Below, in pieces: positions 1-10,505 of a stretch of 64,000 nt of DNA (positions are counted from its first letter, which is position 1; every line of letters starts with the position of its first letter). The notes beneath the pieces are model-generated. The model did no database searches, was not told the DNA's origin, and worked only from the letters and a program-made list of their open reading frames with translations. A program made the translations under genes and the position numbers. The stretch is from positions 124,001 to 188,000 of the forward strand of contig BJHQ01000001.1 in assembly GCA_014193115.1 (NCBI GenBank), written 5' to 3'. This DNA is from Planctomycetota bacterium. GTDB lineage: Bacteria > Planctomycetota > UBA11346.

Positions 1-101
1 GGCGGGAGTTCCTGGAGGATCATCTCCGGAGACGCCGGCCGGGCCAGGAGCTGACCGGTCCGCGCTGTTGGCGTCTGCCCCGCGGTCCATTCCTTTGTTG
101 T

Positions 102-146
102 CCTCCGCTTTGCGGGCCTCCGCTTTGCGGGCCTCCGCTTTGCGGG
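102..146. repeat. Three tandem 15-bp repeats
   Basis: Three perfect head-to-tail copies of CCTCCGCTTTGCGGG. Each copy contains the small hairpin CCGC-TTT-GCGG. The rest of positions 1-321 shows no convincing gene on either strand; long open frames there follow the high GC content and have no recognisable protein signature. Confidence 0.8.
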
Positions 147-321
147 CATCAGCTCGGCAGGTCCCCGCTCTGCGTGGGAACCGTGACAGGGTTCGCGCAG
201 GATGACCTTGCGCAGGTCCGGGGCGGCGAGGCCCTCATCGTCGGAATGGCTCGGCGTCGCGTCGCACCGGCGATGCGGGCATCGCCGGTGCGACACGCTC
301 CTGGTTGTTGCGTGCGCGCTC

Positions 322-426
322 CTATGTCGCTCCGCCGGCGCCGAGCAGATTGCGGGCGAGCTGGCCGCCGAGGGTCAGCATCTCCTCCAGGGCGCGGTCG
401 AGATCGTCGCTCTGGGGGCTGTTCAC
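322..426 (-). CDS. Possible 34-aa small protein downstream of the kinase
   Basis: A GTG-started frame begins 7 bp after the stop codon of the Ser/Thr kinase on the same strand and ends at TAG. The translation starts VNSPQSDDLDRALEEM and looks like an acidic amphipathic helix followed by a Gly/Ala tail. I recognise no family. Its position directly behind the kinase suggests translational coupling, but there is no clear Shine-Dalgarno and the frame is short enough to be chance. Confidence 0.3.
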   Translation of the reverse strand: MNSPQSDDLDRALEEMLTLGGQLARNLLGAGGAT

Positions 427-433
427 AGGATGC

Positions 434-2353
<1,920 letters not shown>

Positions 2354-2520
2354 GTCTACAGCTTATGCCGGGCTCGAACGTCGGACAAGCAGGCTTCGCA
2401 GCGCTGTTTGCACCTCCTGAACCGCCAGGTAGCTGCCTGCAGCCGGCGCGAGCCCAGGAAACCGAGCGGAATCACAGCGCTTCCGGCAAGCGCCGGCCTG
2501 TTGGGCGCTCCGCGACTCCC

Positions 2521-2674
2521 CACGGAGCGCCGCACTCCGTGCGGCTGGGTTCCACGGAGCGCCGCACTCCGTGCGGCTGGGTTCCACGGAGCGCCGCACT
2601 CCGTGCGGCTGGGTTCCACGGAGCGCCGCACTCCGTGCGGCTGGGTTCCACGGAGCGCCGCACTCCGTGCGGCT
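2521..2674. repeat. Five tandem copies of a 32-bp palindromic repeat (family A)
   Basis: Period 32 bp, starting at 2521, 2553, 2585, 2617 and 2649; the last copy is partial. Each unit contains GGAGCGCCGCACTCCGTGCG, whose core GCCGCAC-TCC-GTGCGGC is a perfect inverted repeat. Copies are essentially identical and contiguous, with no spacers. The same element recurs singly at many other gene borders in this window. Confidence 0.95.
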
Positions 2675-2854
2675 GGCGAGTGATTGACGAACTGCTGCTG
2701 AATCGTCGTTGCCGGCCGTGCGATTGGTCCTCAGCCGCACGGAGTGCGGCGCTCCGAGTAGCGTGAATCCGGCGAGTGATTGACGAACTGCTGCTGAATC
2801 GGCGTTGGCAGCCGTGCGATTGGTCCTCAGCCGCACGGAGTGCGGCGCTCCGAG
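2675..2854. repeat. Direct repeat of 96-bp period with inverted family-A palindromes
   Basis: A segment beginning GGCGAGTGATTGACGAACTG occurs at 2675 and again at 2771. Each copy ends with a family-A palindrome in the opposite orientation to the preceding array (about 2734-2758 and 2830-2854). The two copies differ at only a few positions. The region lies between the divergent kinase and truD and holds no gene I can support. Confidence 0.9.
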
Positions 2855-2907
2855 CTGTGCGAACGGAGATCGTTTGGAGTTTCCGGTTGCCTGACGATGT
2901 TCCTGGC

Positions 2908-3942
2908 ATGCTGCCCTATTGCACGTCAGACCTGCCCGGGGCCGGTGGCGCCTGTCCGCCCCGATCCCGGCAATGCACCGAGCTGCTCACCGCCAACCCC
3001 GGGGGCGAGGCCGGTGAGAATGGCCATTGGTGGGTGCAGGTGCGCAAGGTCGGCCTCGGCACGACCCAGGCGCGGCAAGCGGTGGCCCGGGCCGCGCGCT
3101 GCTCGGAGGATCTGGTCGCCTGCGCCGGCCACCGCGATCGTCAGGCGGCGGTGGTCCAATGGCTGTCGGTGCCGGCCCGGGTCGTCGACCACCCGAACCA
3201 GCTCAAGCTCGCCGGGGCCCATGGGAAGTTGACCGTGGTCAATGTCCTCGGCTGCCCGCGGCCGGTGACCGCGTCGTCGGTGGACACCTTGCGCTGGTCC
3301 CTGCGCATCGAAGGCGCTCCTGGCACCGGCTATCTGCGGGCCAAGGCGGTGCTCGACCGTCTGCGCCGCTTGGGTTTGGCGAATTACATCGATCCGGTCC
3401 TGGTCACACCGGAACTGGTCCAGCACGGCCGCCAGGTGCTGGCCGGGCGGCGCGCCGCCGATCCGTCCCGGGCGCGCTGGGCGGTGCAGGCCTGGCTGTT
3501 CAATGCGGCCTGCGCCGAACGGGTGCATGATGGCCTGCTCGGTTCGGCCATCCCCGGCGATCTGGTCGCCGACGCTGCCCGTGAGCTGCACCTGGTCGCC
3601 GATCCCGGCTCCTGGCGTGGGCGGCTCGACAACCACGACGCCCATCCTACCGGCCCGTGGTTCGGCGGCGACATGCCGGCCCCCGCCGCCGCCGCCGCCG
3701 AGCGCGAGGAACGGCTGATCGATGCTTTCGGTGTCGCCCCGGCCGCATTGGCCAGCTTGCCCGGCGGCCACCGCCGGGCCTACCGCATCCAGCCCCGTCA
3801 GGTCCAGGTGCTGGTCGAAGGTAGCGCGATCCGCATTTCCTGCGACCTGCCCGCCGAGACCCACATCGCGGTGCTGCTGCGTGAAGTGCTGAAGGAGGCC
3901 GACCTCAGCGCTCCCCCGCCAGATGACGCTCCAGAAGAATGA
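2908..3942 (+). CDS. truD: TruD-like tRNA pseudouridine synthase
   Basis: A 344-aa TruD-family protein. TruD makes pseudouridine at position 13 of tRNA(Glu) in E. coli. The N-terminal LLTANPGGEAGENGHWWVQV aligns with the TruD entry block. The catalytic motif is present as AGHRDRQAAVVQW with Asp77, and a later segment (WAVQAWLFNAACAERV) matches the conserved helix. However, the second signature, NYFGxQRFG, is reduced to NYID (159-162), so the Phe that E. coli TruD uses near the target base (F131) is Ile161. Start ATG 2908 is chosen because upstream codons run through the palindrome repeats. The 3' end overlaps ruvX by 38 bp, convergently. Family is fairly sure; activity is uncertain. Confidence 0.8.
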   Translation: MLPYCTSDLPGAGGACPPRSRQCTELLTANPGGEAGENGHWWVQVRKVGLGTTQARQAVARAARCSEDLVACAGHRDRQAAVVQWLSVPARVVDHPNQLKLAGAHGKLTVVNVLGCPRPVTASSVDTLRWSLRIEGAPGTGYLRAKAVLDRLRRLGLANYIDPVLVTPELVQHGRQVLAGRRAADPSRARWAVQAWLFNAACAERVHDGLLGSAIPGDLVADAARELHLVADPGSWRGRLDNHDAHPTGPWFGGDMPAPAAAAAEREERLIDAFGVAPAALASLPGGHRRAYRIQPRQVQVLVEGSAIRISCDLPAETHIAVLLREVLKEADLSAPPPDDAPEE

Positions 3943-4315
3943 CCGCGCTGATCGCATCGACCCGGCCCGGCGGAGCCGGCCATTCGCCGCGCCGGCGCAG
4001 CCGATCCTCGGCCTCGCTGGTGGTGTAGCGCTCGTCCAACTCGTGCACCGGCAGCGCGCAGACCGCCTGCAATTCGACGAGGAAAGCGCGGACCCAGGCG
4101 ACGTTCTCGCCGGCCGCGCCGTGGGCGTGCAGGGGCAGGCCGATGACGATGCCGCCAACGCCTTCCTTTTTCGCGAGGGCGGCGACCACCGCGGCGGCCT
4201 GGCGGTCGTCGCTGCGCGGAATGAACCCCAGGGGCTGGGCGGTGATGCCGAGGGAGTCGCTCACCGCCACGCCGATCCGGGCGCGGCCGTAGTCGAGGGC
4301 GAGCATCCGGGCCAT
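3905..4315 (-). CDS. ruvX: RuvX/YqgF-family putative Holliday junction resolvase
   Basis: A 136-aa RNase H-fold protein starting MARMLALDYGRARIGVAVSD, the family's first acidic motif (Asp in LALDYG). IVIGLPLHAHG corresponds to GLP..dG, and DERYTTSEAEDRL is the conserved DER motif. YqgF proteins act in pre-16S rRNA 5' processing and were also proposed as resolvases. The length is typical. The start is the ATG just before MARML; the longer upstream frame has no family similarity. The gene is convergent with truD (38-bp overlap) and divergent from fabD (142 bp between starts). Confidence 0.9.
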   Translation of the reverse strand: MARMLALDYGRARIGVAVSDSLGITAQPLGFIPRSDDRQAAAVVAALAKKEGVGGIVIGLPLHAHGAAGENVAWVRAFLVELQAVCALPVHELDERYTTSEAEDRLRRRGEWPAPPGRVDAISAVILLERHLAGER

Positions 4316-4457
4316 GGCTCGACGATCGCGGGGCTCAGCCGGATCGGAACCGGTCGCTCCTTCGCTTCCGGGGGGACCGATGGCGGGATTTCCACCGGCC
4401 TGCGCTGCCGGATCGCCGCTGGATTTCGGGTTCGCCAGGCGGCACGATCGCCTGCCC

Positions 4458-5411
4458 ATGTCACGATCCCTCGTCTTCCCCGGTCAAGGCGCCCAGTATG
4501 TCGGCATAGGGGTTTCCCTGGCCGAAAAGCACCCGGCTGCCCGCGACATCCTCGACCGCGCCGATCGCGCCCTCGGCTTCGCCTTGTCGGACATCATGGC
4601 CAACGGGCCGGAGGCCGACCTGACCCGCACCGATCGCAGCCAGCTTGCGATCCTGACCGCCTCGATGATGGCTTTCGCCGTCGTGAAGCAGCAGTTTTCG
4701 AACTTCGGGCGAACCCTGGCGTTCACCGCCACGGCGGGCCTGTCGCTGGGCGAATACACCGCCCTGGTGGTGGCCGAGGCGCTGTCGTTCGAGGACGCCC
4801 TGGGCCTGGTCAAGGTCCGCGGCGAAGCGATGCAGGCGGCAGCCGATGCCGTGGCCGGCGGCATGGTCGCCCTGGTCGGACCGGACGAGGCGACTGCCAC
4901 CGCTTTGTGCGCGGCCGCCGCCGAGGGCGAGGTGCTGGTGGTGGCCAACCTGAACTGCCCCGGTCAGGTGGTGATCTCGGGGACCAAGTCCGCCTGCGCC
5001 CGGGCGGTGGCCAAGGCCAAGGAATTCAACTGCCGTCGCGCCATCCCGCTGAGCGTGGCCGGGGCCTTCCACAGCCCGCTGATGGCGCCAGCCGCCGAGC
5101 GCCTGGGCGCCGCCCTTGCCGGTGTCGCCTTTCGCGACCCCAAGGTCCCGGTGTACGCCAACGTCACCGCCGCGCCGGTGGTCAAGGCGGCCGATCTGCC
5201 CGGATTGCTGGCGCGCCAGCTGACCAGTCCGGTGCGCTGGGCCGATTCGGTGGTGCGGATGCAGGCCGACGGCGTCACTCAGATCTGGGAGCTCGGTCCC
5301 GGCAAGACCTTGAGCGGCATGGTCGAACGCACGGTCAAGGGACTGGCGGTGCGCAATCTCGATACCGCCGAGGACGCGCTCCGCTTCGCCGACGCCGTCA
5401 CCGCTGGCTGA
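4458..5411 (+). CDS. fabD: Malonyl-CoA:ACP transacylase
   Basis: A 317-aa FabD, which moves malonyl from CoA to acyl carrier protein for fatty-acid synthesis in the cytoplasm. It opens with MSRSLVFPGQGAQYVG. The nucleophile elbow is AGLSLGEYTAL with Ser96; most FabD proteins have GHSLGE, so the residue before Ser is Leu instead of His. The second catalytic residue is His205 in AGAFHSPLM. A conserved Gln is present in the N-terminal GQG. Start ATG 4458 precedes the family N-terminus; the upstream frame overlaps ruvX on the other strand and is not coding. No other fab genes flank it; a histidine kinase follows after 54 bp. Confidence 0.95.
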   Translation: MSRSLVFPGQGAQYVGIGVSLAEKHPAARDILDRADRALGFALSDIMANGPEADLTRTDRSQLAILTASMMAFAVVKQQFSNFGRTLAFTATAGLSLGEYTALVVAEALSFEDALGLVKVRGEAMQAAADAVAGGMVALVGPDEATATALCAAAAEGEVLVVANLNCPGQVVISGTKSACARAVAKAKEFNCRRAIPLSVAGAFHSPLMAPAAERLGAALAGVAFRDPKVPVYANVTAAPVVKAADLPGLLARQLTSPVRWADSVVRMQADGVTQIWELGPGKTLSGMVERTVKGLAVRNLDTAEDALRFADAVTAG

Positions 5412-5465
5412 GACAGCGCCGGCCGCGTTCCTTGTTCAAACATCGAATCCACGTCACACTCTCTC

Positions 5466-8441
5466 ATGCAACCGGGCGGCGACAGGCAACCGGGTGACAC
5501 GACCCTGATGATGGCCCCCGCCGACCCGCGCTGGCGGGCGGTCGCGGTCACCGCCGTGCTGCTGGTCGTGGCCCACATCGCCGTGGTCGCGCTGCTCTCC
5601 GGCCACGAGCGTGCGTTGGCGGCACAGTCCTTGGCGGTGGTGCGCGATGTCCTGGGGGTCGTGACCCTGCTCTGGGCCTGGCGGCGGAGCGGTCGGATCA
5701 GGCGCCATGGCTGGCTTCTGCTCGCTTGTGGGCTGGGCTGGGCCGGGGTGGTCGATGGCGTGTTCCTGCTCGGCCTGTGGGCGGGGTGGAGCCGGCAGCA
5801 GCTGGCCGTGGGCGAATTCGCCTTCCTCGGCGTCTATCCGCTGCTGGTGACCGGCATCCTGTCCCTGGCCGCCCGTCCCCCCGGACCCAGGGAACGACGA
5901 CGGATCTGGCTCGATCTCGCGATCCTCGCCTCGGCGGTGTTCCTGGTCGAATGGATGCTGGTCGCCGAACCGATCTTCGCCCAGCTGTCGACCGACCCGC
6001 TGATCGCTGGCGCCGGCCTGATCTTCCCGGTGATCGATATCGTCCTGCTGTGGACCGCCATGCGGCTGATCGCCAGCCGGCCGATCCACCTGCCCGCGCT
6101 GTGCCTGTTCCTGCTCGCCACCGCGGCAGTGGTCCAGGTGGTGGCGGATATCTGGCTGGCCTCGCAGATGACCATCGGCCGCTATGACCGCGGCGATCCG
6201 GCCTGGATCGCCGTCGGCATCGCCACGGCGCTGCTGACCGTGGCTGGAGCCCGCTCCGCCGCCCAGCCGATGCCCGACGCCCGCCTGCGCGGCAGCACCG
6301 ATGGTCTGCTCTCGCCGCGCTCGCTGATGCTGGCTGGGACCGGCGCCTTGACCGCTTTGGTCATCACCGCGGTGCACCTGTGGGGCCAGATCCCGCCGGT
6401 CACCCCTGGCCTGGCCGCCCTGACCCTGCTGCTGGTCATGGTCCGGGTGGCGGTGGTGCTCAGCGACGCCTTCGGTCTGCAAGGCCAATTGCGGGCGGCG
6501 AAGATCGACTTGGAGCAGCGGGTGGCGGCGCGTACCGCCGAACTCGATCGGACCGTGACCGAATTGCGCACGGCGCTGGCCGCGGTCGAGGCAGCCCGCC
6601 TGGCCGAGGCCGCCACCCGGCGCGAGGCCGAAGCCCTCCGCGACACCGCCACCGCCATCGGCTCGACCCTCGACCTCGACCGGGTGCTCGAAGCCGTCCT
6701 CGATCACGCCGGCCGGGTCGTCGCCCACGATGCGGCCTCGTACATGAAGGTCCGCGACGGCATCGCCTCCTTCCCCCGCCACCGCGGCTATGCCGAACGC
6801 GGCGCCGGCGAATGGCTCGACCGGGCGCGGATCCCGGTCAGCGAGCTCGGCCCGCTGCTGACGGTCTACACCGAAGGCCGGAATGTCGTCGTCCCGGACG
6901 CGTTGGCGGTGGTTCATCCGCCGGAGTTCGCCTGGATGCGTTCATGGGTCGCGGTGCCGATGAAATCCCACGGCCGGGTCGAGGGCATCATGTGCGCTGT
7001 GCGGGCCGGCGGCGCGCCCTTCGTCGAGGCCGACGCCGTCCGCCTGGCCGCCTTCGCCGATCAGGCCGGCAATGCCATCGCCCACGCCCGGCTGTTCGCC
7101 GAGACCCACGACCGGGCCGCCCGGCTCGAGCTGGTCGCCGAGCTCGCGGCGTCGATCAGCCTCCAGCAGCAGGTTGGCGATCTGCTGCAATCCGCGGTCG
7201 AAGGCGCCTCCCGGCTGCTCCAGGTCGAGCAGACCGCCATCGCCCTGCTCGATCACGGTGGGGAACGGCTGACCGTGGTCGCCGATCGGCCTGGTCCCGG
7301 AGAGCATTCCGCCGCCGGCACGGTGCTCCATCTCCGCGACCATCCCGACCTGGCCGCGATCATCCGCCGCCGCCAGCGGATCATCGTGGCCGACCCGCGG
7401 GCCGATCAGCGCCTGTCGGGCCTCCACGCGGCCCACGGCGCCCGCGCCACCACCCGCAGCAGCGGCACCCGCAGCCATCCCCGGCTGCGCGCCCAGCTCG
7501 CCCAGCCACTGGCGGTGGGGAATGCCGTGTTCGGCCTGCTGGTGGCCGGCACCACCGATCCCGGGCGGACCTTCCCCGAGGGCGACCAGGCCCTGGCCGA
7601 AACCGTGGCGGCACTGGTGGCGGTTCGCCTTGACCAGGTCCGCCGGCTGGCCGCAGAACACGACGCCCGGCGCACCGCCGAGGCCGCGTCGTCTGCGAAA
7701 AGCGCCTTCCTGGCCAACACCAGCCACGAGCTGCGCACTCCGCTCAATGGCATCCTCGGCGCGCTCGACCTGGTCCTCGACGGCTTCTGCAAGGATGGCG
7801 CCGAGATCGAGGATCTGTTGCGCACCGCCCATCTGTCGGGGACCAGGCTGCTCGAAACCATCAATGGCCTGCTCGATCTGTCGAAGATCGAAGCCGGCCG
7901 CATGGACGTGCGACGGGAGCCGGTGGATCTGGCCGAGGCCGTGGCCGAGGTCAGCGCCCTGCTCGCCCCGCGGGCGCTGGCCAAAGGGCTGACCCTGGTG
8001 TCGGCTCCGCCTCCGCCGGCCCTGCCGATGGCCAGCGGCGATCCAGGGCTGATCCGCCAAATCCTGATCAACCTCATGGGCAACTCGGTGAAATTCACCG
8101 ACGCTGGCACCGTGACCTTGCGCCTTGGCGTGGCCGGTGAGTGGCTGCGGATCGAGGTCATCGACACCGGACCAGGGATCAGCCGCCACGACCTGGACCG
8201 GCTGTTCACCCCTTTTGTCCAGGGCGATGCGGCCAACCAGCACCGCGAAGGTACCGGGCTGGGCCTGGCCCTGGCCCGGGCGATGGCTGAACGGATGGGC
8301 GGCAGCCTGCATCTGGCCAGCCAGGGTCCGGGATTGGGCGCAACGGCGACCCTGACCCTGCCGATCGCGGTTGCAGAGGCTGCCGGAACCGCCCCGGCGC
8401 CAGCCGGAACCAGCCTGCCGTCAGCGCCGTCCAAGCCCTGA
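5466..8441 (+). CDS. Multi-pass membrane GAF-GAF sensor histidine kinase
   Basis: A 991-aa sensor kinase. About seven or eight hydrophobic helices occupy residues 20-330, followed by a coiled-coil linker (about 335-395), then two regions consistent with GAF domains (about 395-545 and 560-725). The HisKA motif is ANTSHELRTPLNG with phospho-acceptor His754. The ATPase has N-box QILINLMGNSVKFTD, then DTGPGIS and GTGLGLALA. There is no receiver domain, so it must signal to a separate response regulator; none is adjacent. It starts 54 bp after fabD. ATG 5466 is the first in-frame start, but ATG 5508 is also possible since neither has a clear ribosome-binding site. The input signal is unknown. Confidence 0.93.
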   Translation: MQPGGDRQPGDTTLMMAPADPRWRAVAVTAVLLVVAHIAVVALLSGHERALAAQSLAVVRDVLGVVTLLWAWRRSGRIRRHGWLLLACGLGWAGVVDGVFLLGLWAGWSRQQLAVGEFAFLGVYPLLVTGILSLAARPPGPRERRRIWLDLAILASAVFLVEWMLVAEPIFAQLSTDPLIAGAGLIFPVIDIVLLWTAMRLIASRPIHLPALCLFLLATAAVVQVVADIWLASQMTIGRYDRGDPAWIAVGIATALLTVAGARSAAQPMPDARLRGSTDGLLSPRSLMLAGTGALTALVITAVHLWGQIPPVTPGLAALTLLLVMVRVAVVLSDAFGLQGQLRAAKIDLEQRVAARTAELDRTVTELRTALAAVEAARLAEAATRREAEALRDTATAIGSTLDLDRVLEAVLDHAGRVVAHDAASYMKVRDGIASFPRHRGYAERGAGEWLDRARIPVSELGPLLTVYTEGRNVVVPDALAVVHPPEFAWMRSWVAVPMKSHGRVEGIMCAVRAGGAPFVEADAVRLAAFADQAGNAIAHARLFAETHDRAARLELVAELAASISLQQQVGDLLQSAVEGASRLLQVEQTAIALLDHGGERLTVVADRPGPGEHSAAGTVLHLRDHPDLAAIIRRRQRIIVADPRADQRLSGLHAAHGARATTRSSGTRSHPRLRAQLAQPLAVGNAVFGLLVAGTTDPGRTFPEGDQALAETVAALVAVRLDQVRRLAAEHDARRTAEAASSAKSAFLANTSHELRTPLNGILGALDLVLDGFCKDGAEIEDLLRTAHLSGTRLLETINGLLDLSKIEAGRMDVRREPVDLAEAVAEVSALLAPRALAKGLTLVSAPPPPALPMASGDPGLIRQILINLMGNSVKFTDAGTVTLRLGVAGEWLRIEVIDTGPGISRHDLDRLFTPFVQGDAANQHREGTGLGLALARAMAERMGGSLHLASQGPGLGATATLTLPIAVAEAAGTAPAPAGTSLPSAPSKP

Positions 8442-8482
8442 CGCGCCTGGTCCGCACCTCGCGGCGAGCGCCGGAGGTCCCC

Positions 8483-9232
8483 ATGCGTCTGCCCCTGACC
8501 GCCCTGCTCTCGGCCTCCCTCATCGTCGCCGGCCTGACCGCCGCCGATGCCGATTACGGCCAGGGCGGCGGCAAACCGAGCACCCCGCCGATGCTCGGGG
8601 TCGAAATGAGCCCGGTGCCGACCAGCGTCCAGGATCGCCTCGGCATCGACGCCCACACCGGGGTGATGGTGCAGGAGGTCTTCGGCAACACCGCCGCCCA
8701 GGGCATGGGCATCCAGCGCGGCGACGTCATCACCCAGATCAACGGCCAGCCCATCACCAGCATGATGGATCTGCGCAACGAAGTCGGCAGCAGCGCCACC
8801 GGCGATCCGGTCAACGTGGTCGTGCGCCGTGGCGACCAGGAACTGCACCTGAGCGACAGCCTGAAGGAATGGCCGGCCCAGATCCCCAAGGAACCGATCG
8901 ATTCCGCTGCGGAAAAGCGCTTCCGCGACTACCAGGCCCAGCGCGCCAAACGCCAGGTCGATCAGCTCGCCGAGACCAGCCAGCAGACCGCGGCGCTGGC
9001 CGAGCAGCTGGACCAGCTCAAGAACGCCACGCAACCAGAAGGCGAACTGCCCGGAGCGCAGGCCGCGGCCGGATCGCCGAGCGCCGCGCTTCAGTCCAGC
9101 GCCGGCGTCCGCCGAGCCTGGCGGTTGACCGCCACCGCCCAGGTGGCGAGGGTCGATCCGGTTGCTCCGGCGCCATCGGCCGACCTCCATCCGGTCGCAG
9201 GCGCCTGGCGCCTACGCCTGTCCAGCCGCTGA
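8483..9232 (+). CDS. Secreted PDZ-domain protein with coiled coil
   Basis: A 249-aa protein with a signal peptide (about 1-21) and a PDZ domain (about 35-125) built on LGVEMSPVP, TGVMVQEVFGNTAAQGMGIQ and RGDVITQINGQPI, the HtrA/DegP-type carboxylate loop and core. A charged coiled coil follows (about 145-190), then a low-complexity tail. There is no protease domain, so it is probably a periplasmic adaptor or scaffold rather than an enzyme. GGAGG lies 7 bp before the ATG, which fixes the start. The gene is 41 bp after the histidine kinase, and a second PDZ protein of the same architecture follows 60 bp downstream. Confidence 0.85.
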   Translation: MRLPLTALLSASLIVAGLTAADADYGQGGGKPSTPPMLGVEMSPVPTSVQDRLGIDAHTGVMVQEVFGNTAAQGMGIQRGDVITQINGQPITSMMDLRNEVGSSATGDPVNVVVRRGDQELHLSDSLKEWPAQIPKEPIDSAAEKRFRDYQAQRAKRQVDQLAETSQQTAALAEQLDQLKNATQPEGELPGAQAAAGSPSAALQSSAGVRRAWRLTATAQVARVDPVAPAPSADLHPVAGAWRLRLSSR

Positions 9233-9292
9233 GCTGGTCCTTCGAGCAGGTCCATCGAACTGGCCATCCGAACTTCCCCCCACGGAATCCGC

Positions 9293-10063
9293 ATGCGTTT
9301 TTCTGCCGTCTGCATCGTTCTGAGCGCCGCCCTGGCGATTGCCGGCGAACCGGCCGCCGCCCCGTCGGCCACCGCTCCGGCGGTATCGACCCAGGCTCCG
9401 CCGCAGTTCGGCATCCGGGCTGATGACAAGTCCGCCGCCGACGCGTTCGATGGCGCCGGCGTCTACGTCACCCTGGTGACCTCGGGCTCGACCGCGTCGA
9501 TGATGGGGCTGCAAGCCGGCGATCGGCTGACCACGATCAACGGCCAGCCCTTGGCCAAGCTCGACGATCTCAAACGGTTCCTGTCCACCACCAAGCTCGG
9601 CGACACCCTGACCGTCGATCTGATGCGCAAGACCAGCGACGGCCGCACCGAACGGATCACCGCCCGCGGCACCCTCAGCCAGCCCAAGGCCCCTGGCGCC
9701 ATCATCCAGGACTTGCAGGAGCAGCTCGCCAAGCTGCGCCGTGAGCTGGACGAGCTGAAAGCCAAACCCCGCCGCACCCTGGTCGAATTGCTCGGCGAGC
9801 TGGCCGACACCGCCAGAGAGCTGAAAGACGGCCTGCCCGACGCCGCCGGAAAGTTCCGCGAGCAGTTCCCCCAAGGCCGGTTCAAGATCACCTTCGAAAT
9901 CGACATCGCCAGCGACGCGACGGCCTCTGACCCGATCAAGATCGAGCCCAAAATCGATCCGAAGACCGAGTCCAAAAACGAATCCAAGCCGAACAAGGAA
10001 AAGGATCCGGCCGCCGCGAAGGATCCCGCCGCGCCGCCGAAAGCCGAGCTGAACAAACCCTGA
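9293..10063 (+). CDS. Second secreted PDZ-domain protein with coiled coil
   Basis: 256 aa. A signal peptide (about 1-18) and a short Ala/Pro linker lead into a PDZ domain (about 38-125) with GVYVTLVTSGSTASMMGLQ and GDRLTTINGQPL. A coiled coil (about 138-185) and a strongly charged Lys/Glu/Pro C-terminus follow. The layout repeats that of the preceding gene, but the sequences have diverged, so this is an old duplication or convergent design. No catalytic domain is visible; a periplasmic scaffold or chaperone-like role is inference. The palindrome-rich region 10064-10505 follows directly. Confidence 0.85.
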   Translation: MRFSAVCIVLSAALAIAGEPAAAPSATAPAVSTQAPPQFGIRADDKSAADAFDGAGVYVTLVTSGSTASMMGLQAGDRLTTINGQPLAKLDDLKRFLSTTKLGDTLTVDLMRKTSDGRTERITARGTLSQPKAPGAIIQDLQEQLAKLRRELDELKAKPRRTLVELLGELADTARELKDGLPDAAGKFREQFPQGRFKITFEIDIASDATASDPIKIEPKIDPKTESKNESKPNKEKDPAAAKDPAAPPKAELNKP

Positions 10064-10081
10064 GTTCAGCGCCGCGCCCCG

Positions 10082-10472
10082 AAGTGCCGTCCCCCGGAGC
10101 GCCGCTCCACCGGAGCGCCGCACTCCGTACGGCCAGATCTCGGAGCGCCGCACTCCGTGCTGCCCAGACCACCAGAGACGCTCTCCCCATGGCCACGGCG
10201 AATCATCGGCAGCGACTCCGGAACCCCGCTAGGCCATCACCAAGCCGCGCACAATAAAGCCGCATCAAGCCTGGGAGCGCCGAGCACCAGCTCGGCTAGG
10301 CATGGAGCGCCAGCTCGGCTTGAATGCAGTCGTTCCGCGAACTTGCACTCACCAGCCGCACGGAGTGCGGCGCCCCGGGCTCGACCTGGGAGCGCCGAGC
10401 GCCAGCTCGGCTTGGGTGGAGCCGTTCCGCGAACGTGCGTTCACCAGCCGCACGGAGTGCGGCGCTCCGAGT
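10082..10472. repeat. Interspersed palindromic repeats, families A and B
   Basis: The stretch between the PDZ gene and the LpoB-like gene holds family-A elements (core GCCGCACTCCGTGCGGC) near 10098, 10139, 10353 and 10446, in both orientations. Family-B elements (GAGCGCCGAGCGCCAGCTCG or close variants) lie near 10274, 10302 and 10390. A 90-bp-scale duplication is also visible: TCGTTCCGCGAACTTGCACTC near 10330 returns in altered form near 10423. I see no gene here. Confidence 0.85.
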
Positions 10473-10505
10473 CTGGCTGCACCAGCCTGCGGCGCTTCCG
10501 GCGGA

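Noticed and set aside
2521-2674. CRISPR array
   Set aside because: Repeats are contiguous with no unique spacers, and no cas genes are nearby. The 38951-39582 and 26376-26668 arrays fail for the same reason.
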